Source of the DNA: Rhodococcus sp. IEGM 1381
GTDB lineage: Bacteria > Actinomycetota > Actinomycetes > Mycobacteriales > Mycobacteriaceae
NCBI RefSeq assembly: GCF_030056795.1
Contig: NZ_JASHKQ010000002.1
Location: 359,327 to 423,326, forward strand
Length of the DNA stretch: 64,000 nt
Direction: 5' to 3'
Within the stretch, counting starts at the first letter, position 1, and each line of letters opens with the position of its first letter. A model generated the notes under the pieces. That model was given only the letters and a program-made list of their open reading frames with translations, was not told where the DNA came from and did not search any database. The translations under genes and the position numbers were made by a program. Positions 1 to 10,090 of the stretch are shown here, piece after piece.

Positions 1-397
1 CGTAGTGCCCGAAAAGTTCGAGCGCGTTCGAAGAATCCAGTCGGACCCTGTGCAACGTCACCTCGACGCCGTCGTTGAGTTCGAGAATCGAGTCCCTGGC
101 ACTGTCGGCCTTCGGACGACCCACGTCGGACCGGCCGTGGATAATCTGCCGTTGCAGATTGGACAGTTCGACATCGTCGAATTCCACGATTCCCAGAGTC
201 CCGACACCTGCGGCTGCCAAATAGAGCAGTGCAGGTGAACCCAGTCCTCCGGCACCGACGACGAGTACGCGGGCGTTGCGCAGGCGCTTCTGACCGTCCA
301 TTCCCACGCTGGGAATGATCAGATGGCGGCTGTATCGCGCGACGTCCCCGGGCGTCAGTTCGCCCGCGGGTTCGACCAGCGGAGGTAGGTGGACCAC
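1..397 (-). CDS. moeZ: MoeZ/MoeB-type adenylyltransferase, N-terminal part (runs off the window)
   Basis: This is the N-terminal ~132 residues of a ThiF-family adenylyltransferase that activates the C-terminus of small sulfur-carrier proteins for molybdopterin and thio-cofactor synthesis in the cytoplasm. The visible part has the family opening (LPPLVEPAGELT, then ARYSRHLIIPSVG), the nucleotide-binding stretch VLVVGAGGLGSP and the QRQIIHG segment. The rest of the gene, including any rhodanese domain, lies beyond base 1. I chose the GTG at 397 because the protein then begins like mycobacterial MoeZ and GAGGAG lies 12 nt upstream. Its order beside the DUF3152 gene matches Rv3206c-Rv3207c. MoeB cannot be told from MoeZ without the C-terminus. 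Confidence 0.88.
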   Translation of the reverse strand, partial: MVHLPPLVEPAGELTPGDVARYSRHLIIPSVGMDGQKRLRNARVLVVGAGGLGSPALLYLAAAGVGTLGIVEFDDVELSNLQRQIIHGRSDVGRPKADSARDSILELNDGVEVTLHRVRLDSSNALELFGHY

Positions 398-488
398 GAT
401 GCAGCGACGCTCCTCGACTCGACACGGCGGCGGTGACCCCGATCGCCACGTTCGAACCTAATCCCCAACCAGTCCGAAACCCAGCCGA

Positions 489-1568
489 TCATGCCCGTGG
501 GTACGGCCACGGATTGAAGCGACATGTTTTGCCGTCCATGGGGACCACACCCTCCGGATCCAGTCGCGCGATGTCGTCGTTGGACGTGCCGAACGTCTGC
601 TGCATCATCACCGGTGCCAGGCCACCGTCGGTCTCGCACGGCTGGTGCTGCTGGTAGCCGATTGCGTGGCCCACCTCGTGGTTGATCTGATACTGGCGGT
701 ACGAGCCGATGTCTCCTTGAAACGAGATCGCCCCGCGAACCCATCTCGGTTCGTTCAGGACTACTCGCTCGATGCCCGGGTTGTAGCAGGAGACTTCGAG
801 TTGAATGTCGTAACCGCAGGCCTGCCGGATGGACATCTGCGACGTCAGAGAGATCCTGAAATCGGGATCACCCTGATCGATTCGCCGAAACGCGAATCGC
901 GGGTCGTTCGTCCAGCTCTTGGGATTGGCGAGTGTCTGGTCCACCAGGCGGCCGAACGACTCGTCGCCGCCGAATCCGACCGTGTCGACACCGTCCTCCA
1001 CCTCGACCGTGTACGTGAACACCCGCTCGGTGCCTTGGCCCACCTGCTCGGTGGAACCGGCCACGGTGTGCCACGTTCCGGCACCTTGGACCGCGAAGGG
1101 GCCACCGTCCGGCAGTTCACCCGAGGAGATCGACGACGCGAAATTACCGTCCGCCTGTGGCGGTACACCGATGATTCCGGTGCCCGATGTCGTATCCGAG
1201 CTCAGAGTGCCGAACCCGGGATCGGCATTGGTGGACTGCGCCGTGTTGCCGGTGACCGGGTCGCCGGTGCGCACGGCGTCGAATACCACGAGCGCGGTGA
1301 CCACGATCAGAATGGGAACCGCGTACGCCCGCCAGCCGTACGTCGAGGCGAACTTTCCGATCTTGCTCTGCTTACGAACGTCGCGTTCGGGTCGACGATT
1401 GCGTTGCTTGACTTCGCGCTGCGTCGGATCCCACTGTGCGCGCAATGGTTGATGAGACCCGCGGCTACCCACCGTGCGTGGAAAATCGTCCGACCGATCG
1501 TCGTACTCGTCGTCGACGCCGCCCGACTGCACACCACCGCGGATTCGCGGCCCGCCTCGGTCAGTCAC
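489..1568 (-). CDS. DUF3152 membrane-anchored zinc-metalloprotease-like protein (Rv3207c-type)
   Basis: 359 residues: a charged cytoplasmic N-terminus of ~80 residues, one transmembrane segment at about 81-99, then an extracytoplasmic domain. The domain carries HEVGHAIGYQQHQPC at about 297-311, an HExxH motif with a third histidine downstream as in metzincin-type zinc peptidases. Four cysteines in the outer domain (in QACGYD, VSCYN, QPCET and KTCRF) could form disulfides. DUF3152 proteins next to moeZ are conserved in mycolic-acid actinobacteria; their substrate is unknown to me. The gene is divergent from the TetR regulator at 1869, with about 300 bp between them. Proteolytic activity is an inference from the motif. 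Confidence 0.88.
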   Translation of the reverse strand: MTDRGGPRIRGGVQSGGVDDEYDDRSDDFPRTVGSRGSHQPLRAQWDPTQREVKQRNRRPERDVRKQSKIGKFASTYGWRAYAVPILIVVTALVVFDAVRTGDPVTGNTAQSTNADPGFGTLSSDTTSGTGIIGVPPQADGNFASSISSGELPDGGPFAVQGAGTWHTVAGSTEQVGQGTERVFTYTVEVEDGVDTVGFGGDESFGRLVDQTLANPKSWTNDPRFAFRRIDQGDPDFRISLTSQMSIRQACGYDIQLEVSCYNPGIERVVLNEPRWVRGAISFQGDIGSYRQYQINHEVGHAIGYQQHQPCETDGGLAPVMMQQTFGTSNDDIARLDPEGVVPMDGKTCRFNPWPYPRA

Positions 1569-2522
<954 letters not shown>

Positions 2523-2543
2523 GCGCTCGTCCCGTTTACGCCA

Positions 2544-2577
2544 CACGCCCCTCACTCGAAGTCGAGTGAGGGGCGTG
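2544..2577. terminator. Bidirectional hairpin terminator
   Basis: A perfect 16-bp inverted repeat (arms 2544-2559 and 2562-2577, CACGCCCCTCACTCGA on the left) sits between the convergent TetR and DUF3107 genes. A short T-run (2584-2587) follows on the plus strand. It is placed to stop transcription from both sides. Confidence 0.85.
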
Positions 2578-2597
2578 CGTTGCTTTTCCCGGCCGTC

Positions 2598-2825
2598 TCA
2601 GGAGGTCGCGAATCCGACCCTCCGAGCATCGGACGGACCGATCTCGACGTACGACACCTTGGCGGCCTGAATCAAGAACTTGCGTCCCTTCTCGTCCTCC
2701 AACGACAACACTCCGTCCTTACCGGCGAAGGCGGTCGATACGAGCGCTTCGACCTCGGCCGGGGACTGCGTGCTGTTCACGACGAGCTCACGGGAACTCT
2801 CCGAAACACCGATCTTGACCTCCAC
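2598..2825 (-). CDS. DUF3107 family protein (TB9.4/Rv3208A-type)
   Basis: 75-residue acidic protein beginning VEVKIGVSES and ending RRVGFATS. DUF3107 proteins are small, conserved across Actinobacteria and of unknown function. The GTG at 2825 is chosen because GGAGG lies 7 nt upstream on the minus strand; the upstream in-frame extension has no such site. The gene is convergent with the TetR gene and lies downstream of the ferritin-like gene. A 23-bp tandem repeat lies in its 5' region. Confidence 0.88.
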   Translation of the reverse strand: MEVKIGVSESSRELVVNSTQSPAEVEALVSTAFAGKDGVLSLEDEKGRKFLIQAAKVSYVEIGPSDARRVGFATS

Positions 2826-2897
2826 GGTCAACCTCCGAACTCTCGACAACTCTGCTCACGCCAGGCTAGTGCAGCAGGGTCGGCCCAGCCGCCCGAC

Positions 2898-2943
2898 GCC
2901 CTGTGCTGTCAGCGAACACCGCCCTGTGCTGTCAGCGAACGCC
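2898..2943. repeat. Two tandem 23-bp direct repeats
   Basis: Two adjacent 23-bp units (2898-2920 and 2921-2943), each starting GCCCTGTGCTGTCAGCGAAC, differ at one base. They fill most of the space between the ferritin-like gene and the DUF3107 gene, so they could be a tandem operator for DUF3107 or a copy of a dispersed repeat. No further copy was noticed in this window. Confidence 0.8.
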
Positions 2944-2956
2944 GGCGTCGGACGGG

Positions 2957-3676
2957 TCAGTCCAGGCCGAGTGAGGACATCCGCTCCGAGTGCTGTTCCT
3001 GCATCCGATCGAACAGTGCGACTACTCCGTTGAGGTCGCCCGAGGCAGTGATGACGAGATCGGTCAACGACTCGCGCTGTGCGAGCACGAACTGCGCCTG
3101 GGTGATGGCTTCGCCGAGCAGACGGCGGCCCCACAGCATCAGCCGCGCCTTGTCCTGCGAGCTCGCGCGAACCCTCGCGGATACTTCGTGGACGACGAAC
3201 TCCGAATGTCCGGTCTCGGCCAGCACATCTCGCACGATCTCCGCGACATCGGGATCGAGGCTGTGCGCGATCTGCCGGTAGAAATCCGCTGCGATCCCGT
3301 CGCCCACGTATGCCTTGACCAGGGACTCCAACCACGTCGACGGAGTAGTCGATGCGTGATATTCGTCCAGGGCACGCACGAACGGAGCCATCGAGGCATA
3401 CACGTCGAGACCTCGAACGGACAACGCTCGTTCCAGCGTCTCGAAGTGGCTCATCTCCGCCGCCGCCATGCTGGCCAGGGCCACGCGCCCCTCCATAGAC
3501 GGAGCCATTCGCGCATCCTCGGCCAGGCGATAGAACGCCGAGATCTCGCCGTAGGCCAGGACCGCGAACAGGTCCGGAACTCCCGGGTGATCGTGCGCGA
3601 TGGCCGGCTCGTCCGACTCGACGAGCGTGATGGATGCATCTATGGACGACGACGACTCCGGCGAGTGGGCTCCCAT
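2957..3676 (-). CDS. Ferritin-like / MiaE-type diiron protein (Rv3210c-type)
   Basis: 239 residues, predicted all-helical, with the glutamate and histidine spacing of a ferritin-like four-helix bundle: AYGEISAFYRL, AAAEMSHFETL, FYRQIAHSL and AETGHSEFVVHE. These fit the ferritin-like domain related to tRNA hydroxylase MiaE. Family knowledge suggests a diiron centre; no substrate can be named. The ATG at 3676 was chosen over an in-frame TTG at 3685, since neither has a strong ribosome binding site. The gene sits between DUF3107 and the divergent rhlE helicase, matching the mycobacterial order. Confidence 0.78.
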   Translation of the reverse strand: MGAHSPESSSSIDASITLVESDEPAIAHDHPGVPDLFAVLAYGEISAFYRLAEDARMAPSMEGRVALASMAAAEMSHFETLERALSVRGLDVYASMAPFVRALDEYHASTTPSTWLESLVKAYVGDGIAADFYRQIAHSLDPDVAEIVRDVLAETGHSEFVVHEVSARVRASSQDKARLMLWGRRLLGEAITQAQFVLAQRESLTDLVITASGDLNGVVALFDRMQEQHSERMSSLGLD

Positions 3677-3979
3677 GGGTGGCAATCGTAGTCCCGTGAG
3701 CGACGCCCCGCCGCGGCGCGCGTCGTACCTGCCGCGACCGGCCGACGATGGTGAATTCGGCTCGGCAAGCTACCATGGTGCTCGATCGTCGCTCGCGGAC
3801 CGATGGAACGGACCGAAGAACACGCGATGGTCATCGATAATGTGTGCGCACCTGATCCGGGTCGCCTCGACAGCTTCGCCGCAGCGGACTTCGCAGTCCG
3901 TGGCCGCGCTGAGGCTGACGGCGACATCACATCGGATTGAGGGCATCGACTTCGGCCGGCAATAGGCCTGTGCCCTTCC
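3677..3979. promoter_or_regulatory. Divergent intergenic region upstream of rhlE
   Basis: 303 bp between the ferritin-like gene and the helicase gene. It must hold the promoters of both. Cold-responsive DEAD-box helicases often have long leaders, but I saw no clear hairpin or promoter hexamers here. Confidence 0.35.
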
Positions 3980-5644
3980 TTGTGCGCGCGTTCGAACACG
4001 AGGAAGGCCAGTCCCCTGAGCAAGATAGTCATCGACCAAGAATCCGAGACCGGCGACACGACGTTGTCGGCTCAACTGGACGACACCCACGTACCTCCTA
4101 CGTTCGCAGAACTGAACGTCGACGCGGCCATCGTTCGCGCGCTCTCCGAGATGGGAATCGAGCGCACCTTCGCCATCCAGGAGCTGACGCTGCCGCTCGC
4201 CATCGCGGGCGACGACCTCATCGGTCAGGCACGTACCGGCATGGGCAAGACGTTCGGCTTCGGTGTTCCACTTCTGCACCGGCTCGCTACGGACAACTCC
4301 GGCACCACCCCGCTCGACGGCACTCCGCGTGCCCTGATCATCGTGCCGACCCGCGAACTGTGCGTCCAGGTCAGCTCCGATCTCGAGAACGCCTCGAAAT
4401 ACCTCAGCGGTGCCAACGGCCCCGTCAAGGTACTTTCGATCTACGGTGGCCGCCCGTACGAGGCGCAGATCAGCGCGCTGCAGAACGGGGTCGACGTCGT
4501 CGTCGGAACTCCCGGCCGTCTGCTCGACCTCGCCAAGCAGAACCACCTGATTCTGGGCAAAGTCGGCGTACTGGTTCTCGACGAAGCCGACGAGATGCTC
4601 GACCTCGGGTTCCTTCCCGACATCGAACGCATCCTCGGCATGGTGCCCGACAAGCGTCAAACGATGCTGTTCTCTGCCACGATGCCCGGCCCGATCATCA
4701 CGCTGGCGCGCACGTTCCTGACGCAGCCGACGCACATCCGAGCCGAAGAAGCGGAGTCCTCCGCCGTCCACGACCGCACCGCACAGCACGTCTACCGGGC
4801 ACACGCACTCGACAAAGTCGAGATGGTCGCCAAGGTCCTCAAAGCTGAGGGCCGCGGCGCGACGATGGTGTTCACTCGCACCAAGCGCACCGCTCAGAAG
4901 GTCGCAGACGAGCTGGCCGAGCGTGGCTACTCGGTCGGTGCGGTGCACGGTGACCTCGGTCAGGTCCAACGCGAGAAGGCTCTGAAGGCGTTCCGCACCG
5001 GCAAGATCGACGTCCTGGTGGCCACCGACGTCGCTGCACGCGGCATCGACATCGACGACGTCACCCACGTCATCAACTACCAGTGCCCCGAGGACGAGAA
5101 GACCTACGTCCACCGCATCGGTCGCACCGGCCGTGCCGGACGCACGGGCATCGCAGTCACCCTGGTCGACTGGGACGACATCCCCCGCTGGCAGCTGATC
5201 GACAAGGCGCTCGATCTCGGTATGCCGGATCCGGTCGAGACCTATTCGAGCTCGCCGCACCTGTTCACCGACCTCGGTATCGCCACGGACGCCACCGGCA
5301 CTGTGCGCACAGCACCCTCGCGCGCCCCGGAGAAGACAGAGGAAGACAGCGAGACCGGCGCGGCAGCGCCTGCGGCCGACGCGGCGTCGGCGGCGACCAA
5401 GCCCCGCCGCTCACGCAGTCGCCGTCGCACTCGCGCAGGGCAGGGCGGCGACAACACCGCAGGCTCCGCCGCGGCGTCGAACGATTCCACATCTGCCGCG
5501 ACTTCGGTTGTCGGACAATCGGATACGACCGATACTGCGTCCGCCGACACGGCCACCAAGACCGCCCCGCGCCGCCGCAGGCGCCGTCGTTCCACTGGAT
5601 CCTCGGCCGATGTCGGACCGTCGACTGCGAGCGATTCGGAGTAG
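3980..5644 (+). CDS. rhlE: DEAD-box ATP-dependent RNA helicase RhlE
   Basis: 554 residues. The helicase core spans about 40-430: phenylalanine/Q motif region (TFAELNV, then AIQ), Walker A ARTGMGKT at 84-91, PTREL, DEAD box near 200, SAT, and the C-lobe motif HRIGRTGRAG. It unwinds RNA duplexes in ribosome assembly or RNA turnover. The tail after ~430 is low-complexity, rich in Ala, Thr and Ser with two Arg-rich patches (KPRRSRSRRRTR and RRRRRRRS), probably for RNA binding. The GTG at 3980 gives the longest frame; the true start could be slightly downstream. The next gene begins 9 nt after the stop, as in Rv3211-Rv3212. Confidence 0.92.
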   Translation: MCARSNTRKASPLSKIVIDQESETGDTTLSAQLDDTHVPPTFAELNVDAAIVRALSEMGIERTFAIQELTLPLAIAGDDLIGQARTGMGKTFGFGVPLLHRLATDNSGTTPLDGTPRALIIVPTRELCVQVSSDLENASKYLSGANGPVKVLSIYGGRPYEAQISALQNGVDVVVGTPGRLLDLAKQNHLILGKVGVLVLDEADEMLDLGFLPDIERILGMVPDKRQTMLFSATMPGPIITLARTFLTQPTHIRAEEAESSAVHDRTAQHVYRAHALDKVEMVAKVLKAEGRGATMVFTRTKRTAQKVADELAERGYSVGAVHGDLGQVQREKALKAFRTGKIDVLVATDVAARGIDIDDVTHVINYQCPEDEKTYVHRIGRTGRAGRTGIAVTLVDWDDIPRWQLIDKALDLGMPDPVETYSSSPHLFTDLGIATDATGTVRTAPSRAPEKTEEDSETGAAAPAADAASAATKPRRSRSRRRTRAGQGGDNTAGSAAASNDSTSAATSVVGQSDTTDTASADTATKTAPRRRRRRRSTGSSADVGPSTASDSE

Positions 5645-5653
5645 TCTCCCTTC

Positions 5654-6907
5654 GTGTTGGCTCCAGAACGTCGGACGAGAACCGACCTCGTTGTCGCCGC
5701 AGTCATCGCGGTTGTGGTGGTCGTGGCCGCGAGCATTGCCTGGTTGACCGGCGATGCCCGCGGTACCACGTCGATTTCGGCCGTAGAGCCGCTGCCTCAG
5801 CCCGAGCCGGCAGCGTCGGTGCCCACAGCCCTCACCGAACTGTGGCGTGCGCCGAGCGCGGCAACGGATTCGACGCGTACCCCGGCTCCCGTCGTCGCCG
5901 GATCCACGGTGGTGACTGCCGACGGCGGCTCCGTCCTCGGCCGCAATCCGCGGTCGGGTGAGCAGTCCTGGTCGTACACACGCGATCTCCCACTGTGCTC
6001 GGTGGTCTCGGCATGGAACACGGCAGTCGCGGTCTACCGCGACGATCGCGGTTGCTCCCAGGTGACCGAACTCGACGGATCCACCGGTAAGCGCAAGGCG
6101 CAGCGCACTTCCGACGCCGACGATGCGGTTCGCCTGTCATCCGACGGCACCTACGTGACGTCGAGGGGCGACGCCCGCATGGAGTTGTGGCGATCGGACA
6201 TGGTGCGCACCCTCGAGTACGGCCGAGTCGACGCCCCGGTCAATCCGGGTAGTCAGCCGAGAACCGGGTGCACCCTGCTGTCCTCGGCGTCGACGAACTC
6301 GCGGACAGCCGTGCTGGAGCAGTGCCCGGGCGAAGCGGCCGCGCGCTTGTCTCTGATCAACCCTGCCCCCAAGGACGCGAGTGAACCCGAAGAGTACGGG
6401 TCGACGGTAGTGCCCGAACTCGTTCCCGGGCCCGACTCCCCTACTGCCGGACACATCATTGCCGTCACCGGAAACGTTGTCGCGCTGTACCTTCCAGCCG
6501 AGAACGGCGCGCCCGACCGAATCGGACTCTACGACGACACGGCTTCGCGGATATCCGAATCCAACTTGGCTTCCAACCTGTCCCCCGAGCAGGACTCACC
6601 GAATTCGCCTGCGACGAAGGCAGGTTCGGTGTTCACCTGGTTCACCGGTGCCGGGGTACAGGCGCTCGATTCCACCGGCTTGTCCCCCGTGTGGTCCATC
6701 CCCGGGGCCCTCGGAAGCGGAGCCGTCATGGCCGGCCGGCTGCTCGTCCCCGTGCCCGTCGGTATCGCGGTGGTCGATCTCGCCACCGGCGTGCCGATCG
6801 ACGACATATCCGTCGACCGAGGCGACTACATCGGTCCGGTGCAGACGTCGGTGATCGGCGATGTGATCGTCGAGCAGCGCGGTGACGACGTGGTCGCTCT
6901 TGGTTGA
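5654..6907 (+). CDS. Membrane-anchored PQQ-like beta-propeller protein (Rv3212-type)
   Basis: 417 residues: an N-terminal signal anchor at about 12-31 (LVVAAVIAVVVVVAASIAWL), then an extracytoplasmic region with repeated short beta-strand blades such as VVAGSTVVTADGGSVLGRNPRSG and GIAVVDLATGVPID, typical of PQQ-like propellers. No catalytic residues are recognisable. It starts at GTG 9 nt after rhlE and is probably co-transcribed with it. In M. tuberculosis the orthologous pair Rv3211-Rv3212 has the same layout. Function unknown; a scaffold or envelope role is an inference. Confidence 0.85.
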   Translation: MLAPERRTRTDLVVAAVIAVVVVVAASIAWLTGDARGTTSISAVEPLPQPEPAASVPTALTELWRAPSAATDSTRTPAPVVAGSTVVTADGGSVLGRNPRSGEQSWSYTRDLPLCSVVSAWNTAVAVYRDDRGCSQVTELDGSTGKRKAQRTSDADDAVRLSSDGTYVTSRGDARMELWRSDMVRTLEYGRVDAPVNPGSQPRTGCTLLSSASTNSRTAVLEQCPGEAAARLSLINPAPKDASEPEEYGSTVVPELVPGPDSPTAGHIIAVTGNVVALYLPAENGAPDRIGLYDDTASRISESNLASNLSPEQDSPNSPATKAGSVFTWFTGAGVQALDSTGLSPVWSIPGALGSGAVMAGRLLVPVPVGIAVVDLATGVPIDDISVDRGDYIGPVQTSVIGDVIVEQRGDDVVALG

Positions 6908-6929
6908 TCAGGCCGTCACCAGCCTGGTG

Positions 6930-7724
6930 CTATACAGCCGGATCGTAGGTCTTCAGCTCGGCTCCGTCGTTCCAGTGCGCCAGTAGGTTCTCGGCGAGTT
7001 CTCGATACGCCTGCGCGCCCTTGTTCTTTCGTCCCGACAGCACCGTCGCGCCCGACGCGCTGGCCTCGGCGAAGCGAACGGTCCGCGGGATCGGCGGCGC
7101 GAGGACCGGGAGCGAATATCGGTCGGAGACATCGCCCAGCACGTCCCTGCTGTGGGTGGTGCGAGCATCGAACAATGTGGGGAGCGCACCGAGCAGCGTC
7201 AGGTCGGGGTTGGTGATCTGCTGCACCTCGGACACGGTTCGCAACAGCTGCCCCACTCCCCGATGGGCGAGGGTTTCGCACTGCAGAGGTACCAACACCG
7301 ACTGCGCGGCAGTGAGTCCGTTGAGGGTCAGTACCCCCAGCGACGGCGGGCAATCGATGACAACGACGTCGAAGTCGTCGAGAATGGGAGCGAGCGCGCG
7401 CTTGAGTGCGAATTCGCGACCCGCCCGCATCAGCAGTAGCGCTTCGGCACCGGCGAGATCGATCGTAGCCGGCAACAGGACGATTCCTTCCGCCGTTTCG
7501 ATCAGCACATCCTCCACCTTGGCGTCCCCGGTCAACACCTCGTGTACGGAGGAATCGAGCTTGTCGGGGTTGTGCCCCAGAGAGAACGTCAGGCAGCCTT
7601 GCGGGTCGAGGTCGACCACCAGGACGCGTCGATCGAGCGCGTGCAGCGCTGCTGCGAGCGAGGCCACCGTGGTGGTCTTGGCCACGCCGCCCTTCTGATT
7701 CGCTACCGCAAGAATTGTCGTCAC
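6930..7724 (-). CDS. ParA/Soj-like ATPase (Rv3213c-type)
   Basis: 264 residues with the deviant Walker A motif KGGVAKTT at 11-18 (signature lysine at 11), the A' motif VVDLDPQG near 40 and Walker B VVIDCPPS near 122. These are diagnostic of ParA/MinD-type ATPases that dimerise on DNA or membrane to position cargo. No ParB gene is adjacent, so this is an orphan ParA rather than the chromosome-partition pair. It ends convergently with the Rv3212-type gene, with a short CACCAG/CTGGTG hairpin in the 22-bp gap. The cargo cannot be inferred from the window. Confidence 0.9.
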   Translation of the reverse strand: MTTILAVANQKGGVAKTTTVASLAAALHALDRRVLVVDLDPQGCLTFSLGHNPDKLDSSVHEVLTGDAKVEDVLIETAEGIVLLPATIDLAGAEALLLMRAGREFALKRALAPILDDFDVVVIDCPPSLGVLTLNGLTAAQSVLVPLQCETLAHRGVGQLLRTVSEVQQITNPDLTLLGALPTLFDARTTHSRDVLGDVSDRYSLPVLAPPIPRTVRFAEASASGATVLSGRKNKGAQAYRELAENLLAHWNDGAELKTYDPAV

Positions 7725-7783
7725 GGCTTTGATCCTTGCCTACATTCTGCGGATGAGCGAGAGTTCGGCACCTCTCGGGCGCG

Positions 7784-9250
7784 TCAGTGCAGGACGATCG
7801 GTGCCGCCGACCCCTCGCTCACGTGCTTGGTTCGGGGCAGGAAGAACGCGGGTACGAACGTGGCGACGATCAGAACCAAGGCAACCATGAAGGTGGTACC
7901 GAAAGCTCTGGCCGAGATGTCGAACGCATCGGCCTGGTCGGTGGCGGTCAGTGCGGGCTTCTGCTGAGCTGTCAGCACCACTGACATCAGGGCGGTACCG
8001 ATCGAGCCGGCGGCCTGCTGAACGATGTTCATCAAGGTGGAGCCGCGCGCGACGGTTTCGTCGGTCAGCGTCTGCAGGGCCGCCGTCATGATCGGCATCA
8101 TCGTCGAACCGAGGCCGAGTCCCATCACGAACAGGGCGCCGATCAGCACCGTGTAGGACGTGCTTGTACCCACCTGAGTGAACACCGCCATACCCGCGGT
8201 GATGAGCACCATGCCCACGAGCACGATTCTGCCGGGGCCGGTCTTGTCGGCGATCACCCCCGCGATCGGCATCGCGATCATCGCGCCGATGCCCTGCGGG
8301 GCAAGCAGCAGCCCGGCGGTCAACGTCGTTTCGCCGCGAAGCAGGAAATAGCTCGGGAACAGCAGACCCGCGCCCATGAAGGCCACCATGAACAGCGTCG
8401 TGGTGATCACGGCCACGGACAGCGATCGGTTCCTGAACAGTCGCAAATCGATCAGCGGGTGCTCCACACGGAGTGCGTGGAAGACGAACAGGACGATCAA
8501 CACCAGGCCGACGAGGACCGGAGCCAGCACCTTCACGGCAAGGACGGTTTCGGTTTCGACGACCGAGGACGCGCCGTAGAGAAACAGTGCCAGACCCGGC
8601 GAGAGCATCAGCATGCCGCGGAAGTCGAAGGATTCGGACGGAGTCGGATTGTCCTTGGGGAAGATGGCCACAGCGGCAACGAGCGCAACGATGCCGATCG
8701 GCAGGTTGATCAGGAAGATCCAGTGCCAGCTCGCTGCCTCGATCAGCCAGCCGCCGAGAATGGGGCCTGCGATGGGCCCGATGAGCATGGGAACACCCAG
8801 CACGGCCATCACTCGGCCGATGCGCTCGGGACCGGCAGCGCGGGTCATGATCGTCATGCCCAGCGGCATCAGCATTCCGCCCCCGAGCCCTTGCAGCACT
8901 CGGAACACGATGAGCGAGGTGATGTCCCAGGCGAAGCTGCACAGCACCGAACCGAGCACGAACAGCACGAGCGCGGTGATGTAGAGGCGTTTGGTTCCGA
9001 AACGATCGGCGGCCCACCCGGTCAGCGGTATGACGGTTGCGAGCGCGAGCGTGTAGCCCGTCATCGTCCACGCGGCGTTGGCATACGTCGTGTCGAACAC
9101 GTCGGTGAATGTCCGGAGAGCGACGCTGACGACGGTGACGTCGAGGATGGACATGATCGCGCCGAGTACCACGACGCCGGCAATTTTCAACAGCGCTCCG
9201 TCGAGCTTCTGCGGTGCCTCGGTCGCCGCGGGCTTGCTCAGGTCGGTCAT
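7784..9250 (-). CDS. DHA2-family MFS drug/H+ antiporter
   Basis: 488 residues with many hydrophobic helices, fitting the 14-helix EmrB/QacA (DHA2) layout. The motif-A region is GWAADRFGTKRLY and the helix-5 antiporter motif C appears as GPIAGPILGG. It would export hydrophobic compounds in exchange for protons. The ATG at 9250 is preceded by GGAGA at a good distance; the frame stays open well upstream but without family similarity. The gene is not part of the mycobacterial synteny (parA and gpm2 are neighbours there), so it is an insertion. No dedicated regulator lies next to it. Confidence 0.9.
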   Translation of the reverse strand: MTDLSKPAATEAPQKLDGALLKIAGVVVLGAIMSILDVTVVSVALRTFTDVFDTTYANAAWTMTGYTLALATVIPLTGWAADRFGTKRLYITALVLFVLGSVLCSFAWDITSLIVFRVLQGLGGGMLMPLGMTIMTRAAGPERIGRVMAVLGVPMLIGPIAGPILGGWLIEAASWHWIFLINLPIGIVALVAAVAIFPKDNPTPSESFDFRGMLMLSPGLALFLYGASSVVETETVLAVKVLAPVLVGLVLIVLFVFHALRVEHPLIDLRLFRNRSLSVAVITTTLFMVAFMGAGLLFPSYFLLRGETTLTAGLLLAPQGIGAMIAMPIAGVIADKTGPGRIVLVGMVLITAGMAVFTQVGTSTSYTVLIGALFVMGLGLGSTMMPIMTAALQTLTDETVARGSTLMNIVQQAAGSIGTALMSVVLTAQQKPALTATDQADAFDISARAFGTTFMVALVLIVATFVPAFFLPRTKHVSEGSAAPIVLH

Positions 9251-9424
9251 GGTTCTCCAGATCGGTGGTCGAAAGCTACGAGGCGTGCCGAGGCCGCACG
9301 CAGGGGGTCGCAGCGGTGGCGTGCGGCGGCGGCGAAGATTCAAGTGAGGGTAGCCGTCCGGTATGGCTGTGCTCAATGGAATTTTCGGACATATATCCAG
9401 GGTGCCTATGACAAAGGCCACATC

Positions 9425-10090
9425 ATGGCTACAGGCATGATCGTCTCCATGACCACACACGGCGGCGTCGAGGCCGGCAGAGTTGTCCTCCTGCGGCACG
9501 GGGAGACCGAATGGGCCCTGGCCGGTAAACACACCGGAAGCACCGACGTCCCTCTCACGACCGTCGGCGAGCAACAGGCCGTCGACGCCGGGTCACTGCT
9601 GCACCTGCTGAAGTTGCGCGATCCCTTGGTGATCTCGAGTCCGAGGGAGCGCGCCCGTAGAACCGCCGACCTGGCGGGCCTGCATGTCGACCGAACGTGG
9701 GATGCGTTGTCGGAGTGGGACTACGGCGACTACGAGGGCACTACGTCGACGCAGATCCACGAGACGGTTCCGCACTGGACCGTGTGGACGCATCCCTGTC
9801 CCGGTGGAGAGTCGATCGGTGACATCGCCGTGCGGGTAGAGCTGGTGCTCTCGGTCGTCCTACCGTTGCTGAGTGATCGTGACGTCGTGTTGGTCGGTCA
9901 CGGCCACTTCTCCCGCGCACTCATCGCCGGCTGGACCGAGGCTCCGATCACCGAGGGCAAGCGGTTTGCACTCTCGCCTGCCGCGTATTCGCTTCTCGGT
10001 TTCGAGCATTCGTTCCGCCAGCTCGTCGCCCACAACGTGCACCCGTCGATCCTGACCGCAGCGTCCACTCGGAAGGAAGGCAGTCGATGA
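9425..10090 (+). CDS. Histidine phosphatase family protein (Rv3214/Gpm2-type acid phosphatase)
   Basis: 221 residues with the catalytic RHGE motif at 24-27 (LLRHGETEW) and the second histidine motif VGHGHFSR near 165. This branch was named gpm2 (phosphoglycerate mutase) in M. tuberculosis, but the protein was shown to be an acid phosphatase. Start choice is ATG 9425 with AAAGG upstream; in-frame ATGs at 9437 and 9449 are possible. Its stop overlaps the acetyltransferase start by 4 nt (ATGA), so the two are translationally coupled. Confidence 0.87.
   Translation: MATGMIVSMTTHGGVEAGRVVLLRHGETEWALAGKHTGSTDVPLTTVGEQQAVDAGSLLHLLKLRDPLVISSPRERARRTADLAGLHVDRTWDALSEWDYGDYEGTTSTQIHETVPHWTVWTHPCPGGESIGDIAVRVELVLSVVLPLLSDRDVVLVGHGHFSRALIAGWTEAPITEGKRFALSPAAYSLLGFEHSFRQLVAHNVHPSILTAASTRKEGSR

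Noticed and set aside
3770..5260. Long minus-strand open frame opposite rhlE
   Set aside because: It lies wholly antisense to a clear DEAD-box helicase, shows no family motif, and is expected from high-GC codon bias.
6908..6929. Short CACCAG/CTGGTG palindrome between convergent genes
   Set aside because: The 6-bp stem without T-run is too weak to call a terminator with confidence.
8459..9424. Plus-strand frame extending the phosphatase gene upstream over the MFS gene
   Set aside because: The extension is antisense to a clear transporter and has low-complexity His/Gln-rich character; the phosphatase starts at 9425.
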